Shown here piece after piece: positions 1-5,296 of a stretch of 5,296 bases of DNA. The position numbers and the translations under genes are program-made. The notes beneath the pieces were generated by a model. It was not told the DNA's origin and did not search any database. It was given only the letters and a program-made list of their open reading frames with translations. The DNA comes from Lysobacteraceae bacterium (GTDB lineage Bacteria; Pseudomonadota; Gammaproteobacteria; Xanthomonadales; Xanthomonadaceae): the NCBI GenBank assembly GCA_028293685.1, contig JAQGOI010000274.1:1-5296 (forward strand). Reading direction: 5' to 3'. The first letter of the stretch is position 1; each line of letters opens with the position of its first letter.

Positions 1-14
1 CAACGCATTCTGGC

Positions 15-19
15 GGTGG
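15..19 (+). promoter_or_regulatory. Probable ribosome binding site of rsmE
   Basis: GGTGG, one mismatch from the GGAGG core, ends five bases before the ATG at 25. It supports the ATG over the GTG at 16, which lies inside it. The match is weak in a GC-rich background, so this is only suggestive. Confidence 0.35.
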
Positions 20-24
20 GGCCC

Positions 25-768
25 ATGCGCCTGACCCGCGTCCATGTGCCGACGGAACTGGCCGTCGGCGCGACCCTCGCGTTACCCGAAACCGCAGCGA
101 CGCACCTGCTGCGGGTGCTGCGACTGCAACCGAATGATCGCTGCGTATTGTTCAACGGTGACGGCTGCGACTACGCCGCGCGCATCGTCACCGCCGGCAA
201 GCGCGATGCGACGGTGGAGATCCTGTCGGCGCACGCGTTGACCAACGAATCGCCGCTGCAGATAACCCTGCTGCAGTCGCTGGCGCGTGGCGAAAAAATG
301 GATTGGATCCTGCAGAAGGCGACGGAACTCGGCGTGCAGGCGTTCGTCCCGGTCAACAGCGAGCGCAGTGAAGTGCGGCTTGGGGACGACCGCGTCGACA
401 AACGCCTCGCGCACTGGCGTGGCGTCGTGATCGCGGCCTGCGAGCAGAGCGGGCGCGCATGGGTGCCGACAGTCGTCGCGCCGCAGTCGATGTCCGACGC
501 GCTCGATGCGTTGACGACGACCGTGCGCTGCCTGCTCGATCCGGAAGCCACGCAGGCCATTGCGGAGTTTGCGCTGCCGCAAAGCCGGTGCGTGCTGGCC
601 GTGGGCCCTGAAGGCGGCTGGTCGCCGCGCGATCGGATGATGTTGCATGCGGCGGGATTCATCGGGTTGCGCCTGGGACCGCGCATCCTGCGTACCGAGA
701 CTGCCGGCATCGCCGCCATCGCGGTCCTGCAGTCGCGCCATGGCGACCTGGGCATCCCGCCGGATTGA
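25..768 (+). CDS. rsmE: 16S rRNA (uracil-1498-N3)-methyltransferase RsmE
   Basis: RsmE is a SPOUT-family methyltransferase that uses S-adenosylmethionine to methylate N3 of U1498 of 16S rRNA in the assembled 30S subunit. Counting from the ATG at 25 the protein has 247 residues, the usual family length. Residues 1 to about 70 form the PUA-like RNA-binding part, with the RVLRL segment near 30-34. The SPOUT domain follows, with family signatures GEKMDWILQKATELGV (89-104), SERSEV (112-117), EQSGR (140-144), the cofactor-loop motif GPEGGWS (194-200) and LGPRILRTETA (217-227). The frame is open to the left edge and a GTG at 16 is possible, but MRLTRV matches the family's normal N-terminus, so the ATG was chosen. 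The gene converges on chpC with 9 bases between stop codons. It is a housekeeping gene with no functional tie to its neighbours. Identification is firm; only the start is slightly uncertain. Confidence 0.95.
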   Translation: MRLTRVHVPTELAVGATLALPETAATHLLRVLRLQPNDRCVLFNGDGCDYAARIVTAGKRDATVEILSAHALTNESPLQITLLQSLARGEKMDWILQKATELGVQAFVPVNSERSEVRLGDDRVDKRLAHWRGVVIAACEQSGRAWVPTVVAPQSMSDALDALTTTVRCLLDPEATQAIAEFALPQSRCVLAVGPEGGWSPRDRMMLHAAGFIGLRLGPRILRTETAGIAAIAVLQSRHGDLGIPPD

Positions 769-777
769 GCCGGCGGC

Positions 778-1251
778 TTAAGCGGCTGCCGACAGCGCCT
801 GGCCGATCAGCAGTTCGATCTGCTCCAGATCAGGGAGCAATGCCTCGTCGTCGTTGAGCAGCACGCGCGCACGGACGCCCGCGGGTAGCGGAACGTCGGA
901 ATCCCGCGCCGCGAGCGCGTCGCGCGAAACGGTCACCAGCCGAGGGAAACCCTGCGTCAGCAACGCGAAGAACGGCGCTTTTGCATTGCCGCCCAACGCC
1001 TTGAGGATGATCACCTTGCTGCCGAGCCCGCCTTTTTCCTCGGCAATACCCGACAGGCGCGCGAATGCGATCAGCGGCAGCTGCCAGCCGCGCCAGCGGA
1101 TGCGGCCGAGCAACCAGTCCGGTGCGTCGTCCACCGGCTCGGGATCGGCGAAAGAAAGAACTTCGGCGATGGTTGCGTTCGGCAGGAGCAGGCGTGCGCC
1201 TGCCACCTGGATCAGCACACCGCGGATATCGTTGCTGGTAATAGCGCTCAT
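778..1251 (-). CDS. chpC: CheW-like adaptor protein ChpC of the pilus chemosensory system
   Basis: This 157-residue protein is a single CheW-like domain. Such proteins are cytoplasmic scaffolds that link methyl-accepting receptors to the CheA-type kinase. Visible family features are the start of the beta barrel, GVLIQVAGARLLLPNATIAEVL (about residues 11-32), then PDWLLGRIRWRGWQLPLI (44-61), the stretch where CheW proteins carry a W/L-x-G-x-x-x-W/R-G-x-x-hydrophobic-P-hydrophobic pattern, and a later barrel strand around KVIILKAL (79-86). The C-terminal segment is short and acidic/leucine-rich (DLEQIELLIG, 141-150). It is the last gene of the chpA-chpB-chpC unit, starting 8 bases after the chpB stop; the upstream GAGA is a weak Shine-Dalgarno, so its translation may depend on coupling. 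In Pseudomonas aeruginosa the gene named chpC holds the same place, a CheW-like gene after chpB. An alternative label is simply CheW-domain protein. The call to the family is strong, the exact name moderate. Confidence 0.85.
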   Translation of the reverse strand: MSAITSNDIRGVLIQVAGARLLLPNATIAEVLSFADPEPVDDAPDWLLGRIRWRGWQLPLIAFARLSGIAEEKGGLGSKVIILKALGGNAKAPFFALLTQGFPRLVTVSRDALAARDSDVPLPAGVRARVLLNDDEALLPDLEQIELLIGQALSAAA

Positions 1252-1259
1252 GAATGATC

Positions 1260-2582
1260 TCAGGACGGCCAGCGCGCGGCCAGTTGCTTGGCCAATGCGG
1301 CAGGTGTTGCGGACTGGCCGCCTCGCGCCACCAGTGCTTCGGAAGCAGCAGCGTCGAAGCAGCCTTCAGAGGACTGGCCAGCAACGAGCGCACCACGGAT
1401 GCCATGCGCCAGGGCGGCGTCGACGCTATCCGGATCGCTGCCGCTGAGCATGACGATGGCACTGTCGGTTGATGGCAGGCTGGCCATCAGTCCGTCACTG
1501 CCCTGGGCGAAATGCAGGCCCTCGGGTTGCATCACGAGGCCGACATCCCCGGGCAGTACGTAGACGTGTCCACGCTCGAGCGCGATGCCCACTTCAGCCA
1601 GTCGAACCGGCATGGTGGTGGCGCGCTGCATCTGCCGGACGAGGTTGTCATGGCGCGCGCCTTCGAGCCGCTGCTTGATCAGCACCGCACGTGAAAATGT
1701 CGCGGGCAAGTCGGCAAGCAACTGCCGCACGGCATCCGGGCCGCCGATGCCGGCCAGCACGAGGACCGCGCCGTCCTGGCTGGCGACGCGCGACGGGCGG
1801 ACGTCTTCCAGCTGCATATCGGCAATGCGCAGCTCCAGCGCATCCAGGTCCATGCGAAAGCGTTCGGTACTCGCCGCGGGGTCGTGCAGCGCCGGCTTGT
1901 CGCCTTCGATCTGGCCGTCGGGCACCGCATGCGGGGTTGTTTCGTGCGCCTGGGCTTCGAACGCGTTGATGTCGAACGAAAACGCGCCCGACGTCGACGT
2001 CGCACTTTCTTCATTCGTCGGTTCGAATTCGGCCAGCGTCGGGTCGAACGGATGCGGCGCGTGCGCGGCCAGCGGCCGGTCCTCGGGGACGTCGAGCGAT
2101 GCCACGGCGATTTCGTCCAGGAACGAACTCAGGTTGCCATTGCTTTCGGGACGCTGGTACACGTCCAGCGGCGCGCTCATTTCCGCGGTCATTTCGATGT
2201 CGGCGTCGATCTCCGCGCCGGGTGGCAAAACGTGTTGATGACGGTTGAGCTTCGCGGCAAGGTGCCGCGCCCAGCGCGCCGCATCCCATCCCTGGCGTTG
2301 GGCGGCCAGCTCGGCCTCGTCGAATATGACCGTGATGCCCGGATCGGCAAGCAGGGAGTCGTAACGCTCCAGAGCATCGTCGACCATCGGTTCCAGCGCG
2401 ATCAGGATGGCTTGGGCGCGGGCCGCGCGGACGCCGGCAACATCCGAGTCGGCAGGATCGGCGATCAGGACAATGTCCGCGCCCGCTTCCTGCAACGCCG
2501 CCTGTAGCCGCTCGCAGGCGACTCCCGGACGAGCCAGTAACGCCACGCGTGTCGGAGTGTCCGTCAGTGCACCGGCATTCAT
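1260..2582 (-). CDS. chpB: ChpB-type CheB-like protein with degenerate methylesterase active site
   Basis: The 440-residue product has three parts. Residues 11 to about 118 look like a degenerate receiver: the strand ALLARPG has no acidic pair and the strand AILIALEP has no phosphorylatable Asp. Residues about 119-262 are an acidic, Pro/Ala/Glu-rich linker with little predicted structure. Residues about 270-440 resemble the CheB methylesterase domain, which removes methyl groups from receptor glutamates. Aligning by eye, the CheB nucleophile loop G-A-S-T-G-G reads LAGIGG (276-281), so the serine is Gly278. The catalytic-His motif Q-H reads Q304-R305. Only the third catalytic position survives, as Asp385 (or Asp383) in SGSDPD. 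The fold signature GHVYVLPGD (338-346) is well kept. The protein is therefore probably a non-catalytic relative with a structural or regulatory role; this is an inference. The start overlaps the chpA stop. The position between chpA and chpC matches chpB in Pseudomonas. The family call is good; loss of activity rests on a manual alignment. Confidence 0.82.
   Translation of the reverse strand: MNAGALTDTPTRVALLARPGVACERLQAALQEAGADIVLIADPADSDVAGVRAARAQAILIALEPMVDDALERYDSLLADPGITVIFDEAELAAQRQGWDAARWARHLAAKLNRHQHVLPPGAEIDADIEMTAEMSAPLDVYQRPESNGNLSSFLDEIAVASLDVPEDRPLAAHAPHPFDPTLAEFEPTNEESATSTSGAFSFDINAFEAQAHETTPHAVPDGQIEGDKPALHDPAASTERFRMDLDALELRIADMQLEDVRPSRVASQDGAVLVLAGIGGPDAVRQLLADLPATFSRAVLIKQRLEGARHDNLVRQMQRATTMPVRLAEVGIALERGHVYVLPGDVGLVMQPEGLHFAQGSDGLMASLPSTDSAIVMLSGSDPDSVDAALAHGIRGALVAGQSSEGCFDAAASEALVARGGQSATPAALAKQLAARWPS
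2579..2582 (-). promoter_or_regulatory. ATGA stop/start overlap coupling chpA to chpB
   Basis: On the minus strand the chpA stop TGA (2581-2579) and the chpB start ATG (2582-2580) share two bases, forming ATGA. A weak purine run, GGGA, lies about seven bases before the ATG. This arrangement favours termination-reinitiation, so chpB output should depend on ribosomes finishing the 3' part of chpA. If the upstream amber in chpA is real, polarity on chpB and chpC is expected. Confidence 0.75.
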
Positions 2583-4069
2583 GCCGGTTCCCGATCGGCT
2601 TCTTCCAGCGCGAGCAGCTCGAACACGTTCCGGAGCAGCTCGTGCTCCTGGTAGGGCTTGCCCAGGTAGCGCTGCACACCGATCTCGAATGCACGTTGGC
2701 GATGCTTCTCGCCGGTACGCGAGGTGATCATGATGATCGGCACATCGCGCAACCGCGGATCGGCCTTCATCTGAGTCGCCAGTTCGTAGCCATCCATGCG
2801 CGGCATTTCAATGTCGAGCAGCATCAGGTCCGGCACGCGCTCAGCCATGCGCTCGAGCGCATCGATGCCGTCCTTCGCGGTTCCGACTTCGAAGTTGTTG
2901 CGCTCCAGTACGCGGCCCGTGACCTTGCGCATCGTGACCGAGTCGTCGACCACCATCACCAGCGGAACCTTGCGGGCTTCCACCACCGGTGCCGGGGCAA
3001 AATCACGCGGCAACGTGGCCTGGCGACGCACGAGCGGAGCGACGTCGAGGATGACCACGACTCCGCCATCGCCCATGATCGTGGCGCCGAAGATGCCCGG
3101 AACCGACGCGACCTGCGGGCCGACCGGCTTGACGACGATTTCGCGGTTGCCGATGACCTGGTCGATCGTGACGGCCGCGCGCAGGTCGCCGGAGCGGACG
3201 AGCAGCAAGGGCATCTGCAGCTGGCCTTCGGCCTTGGCTGGGGCATGGCCAAGCAGCAAGCCCAGATCGTGCAGGACGTAGTCCTCGCCACCGTAGGCGT
3301 AGAGCGCGCCGGCCTTGCCCAGCTCGTCGCGCGCGATCCGCCCGACGCCGCGTACCGAGGCGATCGGTACGGCGAAACTGGTATCGCCGATCCGCACGAA
3401 TACGGCCTGCGTGACCGCCAGCGTCTGCGGCAGGCGCAGTACGAACGTGGTGCCCTGGCCCGCCCTGGAATGAATGTCGAGCGCGCCACCGAGCTGGCGG
3501 ACTTCGCTGGCGACCACGTCCATGCCGACACCGCGCCCGGCAAGCCGGCTGACCTCGTCGACCGTGGAGAACCCCGGCTCGAAGATCAGCATGTCCAGAT
3601 CGCTGTCGGCCACGCGCGCGTCGCTGCGGATCAATCCGCGCTCGACCGCGCGCTTGTGGATCGCTCCGCGATTCAGGCCGGCGCCGTCGTCGCTCACTTC
3701 GAGCACGACTTCCGAACCCTCGCGGCGCACCACGATGCGTACGACGCCCTCTTCCGGCTTGCCCGCCTTGCGGCGCTGTTCGGGCGACTCCAGTCCGTGC
3801 GCAACCGCGTTGCGCAGCATGTGTTCCAGGGGCGCCGTCATGCGCTCGAGCACGTTGCGATCAAGTTCGCCCTGCGCGCCGTCGAGCTTGAGCTGGACCT
3901 GCTTGCCGGTATCGGTTGCGGCCTGGCGAAGCACACGGCGCAGACGCGGCACAAGGCCGTCGAAAGGCACCATGCGCGTGCGCATCAGGCCTTCCTGCAA
4001 CTCCGAGCTCACCCGCGACTGCTGCAGGAGCAGCGTTTCGTACTGGCGGGTCAGGTCGTCCATCGACAC
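2579..4069 (-). CDS. chpA: C-terminal half of ChpA: kinase core, CheW-like domain and receiver
   Basis: This is the part after the amber that could be translated alone, 496 residues from a GTG at 4069 (ATG at 4063 also possible). Residues 1 to about 60 keep the second part of the CheA dimerisation helices, including the family stretch GLMRTRMVPF (27-36). The ATPase has N box HMLRNAVAHGLE (83-94), G1 DDGAGL (127-132), F box FEPGFST (163-169), G2 GRGVGMDV (178-185) and GQGTTF (204-209), all apparently intact. A CheW-like domain spans about 218-350. The receiver spans about 369-490, with acidic pair Asp375/Asp376, phosphorylatable Asp419 in LLDIEMPRMDG, Thr449/Ser450 and Lys471, all the canonical residues. 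In the intact enzyme this core would phosphorylate the upstream HPt histidines; on its own it lacks both HPt and half the dimerisation region. No Shine-Dalgarno precedes 4069 or 4063, so independent translation is doubtful. Its stop overlaps chpB. Confidence 0.8.
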   Translation of the reverse strand: MSMDDLTRQYETLLLQQSRVSSELQEGLMRTRMVPFDGLVPRLRRVLRQAATDTGKQVQLKLDGAQGELDRNVLERMTAPLEHMLRNAVAHGLESPEQRRKAGKPEEGVVRIVVRREGSEVVLEVSDDGAGLNRGAIHKRAVERGLIRSDARVADSDLDMLIFEPGFSTVDEVSRLAGRGVGMDVVASEVRQLGGALDIHSRAGQGTTFVLRLPQTLAVTQAVFVRIGDTSFAVPIASVRGVGRIARDELGKAGALYAYGGEDYVLHDLGLLLGHAPAKAEGQLQMPLLLVRSGDLRAAVTIDQVIGNREIVVKPVGPQVASVPGIFGATIMGDGGVVVILDVAPLVRRQATLPRDFAPAPVVEARKVPLVMVVDDSVTMRKVTGRVLERNNFEVGTAKDGIDALERMAERVPDLMLLDIEMPRMDGYELATQMKADPRLRDVPIIMITSRTGEKHRQRAFEIGVQRYLGKPYQEHELLRNVFELLALEEADREPA

Positions 4070-4125
4070 TTGCAGCGATGTCAGATCAGCTTCGGACTCG
4101 GCCAGGCCGCGCGACAGTTGCTTCA

Positions 4126-4137
4126 GCTTCTAGAAGC
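4126..4137. repeat. Perfect 12-base palindrome centred on the amber codon
   Basis: GCTTCTAGAAGC reads identically on both strands; its centre is the CTAG tetranucleotide that contains the stop. The left arm GCTTC is also repeated directly at 4120-4124. CTAG is generally rare in many proteobacterial genomes. It could simply be chance, but its coincidence with the only internal stop is notable. Confidence 0.7.
4130..4132 (-). other. In-frame amber codon within chpA
   Basis: The minus-strand codons read GAT-CGC-TTC-TAG-AAG-CTG-AAG, i.e. D-R-F-stop-K-L-K, followed in the same frame by Q-L-S-R-G-L-A-E-S, a typical continuation of the ChpA dimerisation region. The distance from the TAG to the next GTG is 60 bases. 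Whether it is a true mutation, a read-through site or a base error cannot be decided from one sequence. Confidence 0.9.
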
Positions 4138-5296
4138 GATCGAGTTCCAGCGGATCGAAGGTTTCGTCGGCGTTCTCGTTCTCGCGCTGGTAGCGCGCGA
4201 TGATCTGCGCCTCGGTTTCGCTGTCCAGGCGCCGCAACTGATCGCGCAGGCGCAGGTTGGTCTGCTCCATCTCGACCATTGCACCGCGGAACGCGCCCAG
4301 CTGCTGCTCGAGGCGCGCGCGATAGATCGCGACTTCACCGGCGTAGTTGACGAGACGATCCAGCAGGTCGGCGCGGATGCGGACCTGTTCCTGTGGCGCG
4401 CGCACCCCGATGTCGTCATCGTCATGCAGCGGCGCATCGCTGATCGGTGCCGACAGCGGCTTGAGTTCCTGGATCTTGTGTTCGACGCGCGGTGCGGGGA
4501 CCGGCGTCGCGCGCCGTTCAGGATCGACCCCGTGACGTCCGGTAATGCCGACGCGATCTTCGAATTCGCTGATCAGCTGCACCGGCAGGCCGATCGCACG
4601 TCGCGCCGCGACGCGGGTGAGCATGCCATGCAGGCGGTCGAAGCCACGCTCGAGCAACGGGATGCCGTCGCGACCGAGTTCGCTGCGTTGCTCGACCACC
4701 GCCTCGAGCAGCGATTCCATGACATGGCCGAGTTCGCCCACGGCCATGATGCCGGCCATGCGCGCACCGCCCTTGATCGTATGCAGGTCACGCTGCAGCC
4801 CGACAAGGGGTTCGCGTTCGGAGGGCGCATTGCGAAGCTGTGCGAGCAAGCCATCGGAATGGTCGAGCAGATCGACGCTTTCCTCGACGAAGATGTCGAC
4901 AAGCTCGGCATCGAGATCAGACAGATCCAGCGGTTCGTCCGGATCCTCCGCGTTGACAAGCGCTTGTGCCAGCAGGCGTTCAACCGCGCGGCCACGCTCG
5001 ACGTCGTCATTGGCAGCGTCGGATTGGGCTTGGGCGGCACGTTCGGCTTCGACGCGGTCAGCCTCGGTCCGCTCGAGTTCGGCGCGCTCGTTTGCAACAC
5101 GTTCGGCGTCTGCACGCTCGAATTCAACACGCTCGAATTCAACACGTTCGGCTTCGACGCGCTCGGCTTCGGCACGTTCGGCTTCGGCACGTTCGGCTTC
5201 GGCGCGTTCGGCTTCGGCGCGTTCGGCTTCGGCGCGTTCGCCTTCGGCGCGTTCGGCTTCGGCAGTTTCCCGTGCGACGCGCGCCTGCTCTGCATA
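4130..5296 (-). CDS. chpA: N-terminal part of ChpA: repeat linker, HPt domain and first dimerisation helix (5' partial)
   Basis: The frame is open from the right edge to the TAG at 4132-4130, giving 388 visible residues; the true start lies beyond the window. Residues about 1-86 are Glu/Arg/Ala-rich pentapeptide repeats. A HPt domain follows, from about residue 120 to 240: it opens with DAELVDIFVEESVDLLDH and holds the phosphotransfer site LHTIKGGARMAGI, whose His is encoded at 4783-4781. In intact ChpA this histidine accepts phosphate from the kinase core and passes it to response regulators such as PilG/PilH. Next comes a Pro-rich, charged linker, then VRIRADLLDRLVNYAGEVAIYRARLEQQL (in two pieces, VRIRADLLDRLVNYAGEV and AIYRARLEQQL, 4384-4298), the start of the CheA-type dimerisation bundle. 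The protein ends at DPLELDRF, in the middle of that bundle. A TTG at 4849 or a downstream codon could be miscalled as the start, but coding clearly continues upstream. Other ChpA proteins have several HPt domains; any others would lie to the right. Confidence 0.8.
   Translation of the reverse strand, partial: YAEQARVARETAEAERAEGERAEAERAEAERAEAERAEAERAEAERVEAERVEFERVEFERADAERVANERAELERTEADRVEAERAAQAQSDAANDDVERGRAVERLLAQALVNAEDPDEPLDLSDLDAELVDIFVEESVDLLDHSDGLLAQLRNAPSEREPLVGLQRDLHTIKGGARMAGIMAVGELGHVMESLLEAVVEQRSELGRDGIPLLERGFDRLHGMLTRVAARRAIGLPVQLISEFEDRVGITGRHGVDPERRATPVPAPRVEHKIQELKPLSAPISDAPLHDDDDIGVRAPQEQVRIRADLLDRLVNYAGEVAIYRARLEQQLGAFRGAMVEMEQTNLRLRDQLRRLDSETEAQIIARYQRENENADETFDPLELDRF
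5039..5263 (-). repeat. 15-bp tandem repeat encoding at least 15 A-E-A-E-R pentapeptides in ChpA
   Basis: Fifteen contiguous 15-base units fill this stretch without phase loss. In the chpA frame they read AEAER (six perfect copies among the first seven units, with one AEGER), then VEAER, VEFER twice, ADAER, VANER, AELER, TEADR and VEAER. Arg is at position five of every unit, and Glu or Asp at position four of all but none of the exceptions that matter: TEADR uses Asp there. Units nearest the right edge are almost identical at DNA level (plus-strand unit GCGTTCGGCTTCGGC), while those nearer the HPt domain have diverged. Two weaker units, AEQAR and VARET, continue to 5293. Since 15 is divisible by three, gain or loss of units by slippage keeps the frame. 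The Glu/Arg spacing suits a continuous charged helix linking domains. Confidence 0.92.

Larger units (their letters stand above)
2579..5296 (-). pseudogene. chpA: chpA hybrid histidine kinase gene, 5' end outside window, interrupted by an in-frame amber codon
   Basis: Read on the minus strand from 5296, a single frame runs to the TGA at 2581-2579 with only one internal stop, TAG at 4132-4130. The window holds 388 codons before the TAG and 516 after it. Both sides are parts of one CheA-like kinase, ChpA (PilL in some nomenclatures): a tandem-repeat linker, an HPt domain with H-T-I-K-G-G, the P3 dimerisation region, a P4 ATPase, a P5 CheW-like domain and a C-terminal receiver. There is no frameshift and no missing block, and coding quality is unchanged across the stop, so the break is a point event and either recent or artefactual. 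TAG is one base from TCG (Ser), CAG (Gln), TTG (Leu), TGG (Trp), AAG (Lys), GAG (Glu) and both Tyr codons; from memory, related kinases often carry Ser or Thr after the D-R-F/Y here. The two halves are also listed separately, because a strict reading gives two ORFs. The full gene starts beyond the right edge. Confidence 0.72.

Noticed and set aside
16..24. GTG at 16 as the rsmE start, adding three residues
   Set aside because: The family normally begins near MRxxR, matching the ATG at 25, and the GTG overlaps the only candidate ribosome binding site.
2..34. Possible 3' end of an upstream plus-strand gene terminating at TGA 32-34
   Set aside because: Only ten codons are visible in that frame, with no recognisable protein signature; a gene overlapping the rsmE start is possible but cannot be supported.
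768..787. Stem-loop AGCCG / CGGCT at the rsmE-chpC junction as a bidirectional terminator
   Set aside because: The stem has only five pairs, the loop is ten bases and there is no T-tract on either strand; such matches are common in GC-rich DNA.
854..1447. Plus-strand open frames across the chp genes (854-1447, 1585-2238, 1884-2507, 3474-4133)
   Set aside because: They are antisense shadows rich in Arg, Ser and Ala with no domain signature, opposite clear conserved genes.
4063..4069. Two naturally separate genes, with the kinase core starting at GTG 4069 or ATG 4063
   Set aside because: No Shine-Dalgarno precedes either codon, and the split falls within the dimerisation helices with conserved family sequence between the TAG and the start. 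An interrupted single gene fits better.
4130..4132. Programmed pyrrolysine insertion or amber reassignment
   Set aside because: Nothing in the window supports it: the only other genes end in TGA or TAA, the position is not an active site, and pyrrolysine use is not expected in this type of bacterium. Genome-wide TAG usage would be the test.
5039..5263. CRISPR array
   Set aside because: Units are contiguous 15-mers without spacers and encode an in-frame peptide.
4573..5295. Minus-strand frame with K-P-N-A/V-P repeats resembling a secreted proline-rich protein
   Set aside because: It is another frame of the same 15-bp repeat. The competing frame continues directly into a HPt domain with H-T-I-K-G-G, so that one is coding; after the repeat this frame gives no recognisable protein.
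4859..5296. Plus-strand open frame giving F-G-F-G-A repeats
   Set aside because: It is codon-aligned antisense to chpA, and its openness follows from the GC bias of the real gene and the repeat. No domain or ribosome binding site supports it.

Overview
The window is GC-rich, with strong G/C preference at third codon positions. It looks like a chromosomal segment from a gammaproteobacterium of the Xanthomonadaceae/Lysobacter type. That assignment is an inference from protein sequence flavour and gene neighbourhood: rsmE beside a Chp-type pilus chemotaxis cluster. No search was run.

Layout: on the plus strand, rsmE (25-768) encodes the 16S rRNA m3U1498 methyltransferase. It converges, with a 9-base gap, on a minus-strand block that reads from the right edge leftwards: chpA (enters from beyond 5296, ends at 2579), chpB (2582-1260) and chpC (1251-778). 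chpA and chpB overlap by four bases (ATGA), and chpB and chpC are 8 bases apart, so the three are almost certainly one transcription unit whose promoter lies outside the window. No stretch over 300 bases lacks a gene, and I see no RNA gene, insertion sequence, CRISPR array or convincing terminator.

How the genes work together: ChpA is the large CheA-like hybrid kinase of the Chp (Pil-Chp) system that controls type IV pilus extension, twitching and surface sensing. It carries HPt domains, a dimerisation region, an ATPase, a CheW-like domain and a C-terminal receiver. ChpC is a CheW-type adaptor. ChpB occupies the place of the receptor methylesterase.

Three things stand out. (1) chpA is cut by a single in-frame amber codon (4132-4130) inside the dimerisation region, with intact coding on both sides in the same frame, so the allele is a nonsense mutant, a recoded gene or a sequencing error. 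The amber sits at the centre of a perfect 12-base palindrome. (2) ChpB appears catalytically dead: the CheB nucleophile Ser and the catalytic His are replaced by Gly and Arg, and its receiver-like N-terminus lacks the phosphorylation residues. (3) The ChpA linker at the right edge is a run of at least 15 in-frame pentapeptide repeats (A-E-A-E-R type), encoded by 15-bp tandem DNA repeats and likely to form a rigid charged helix.
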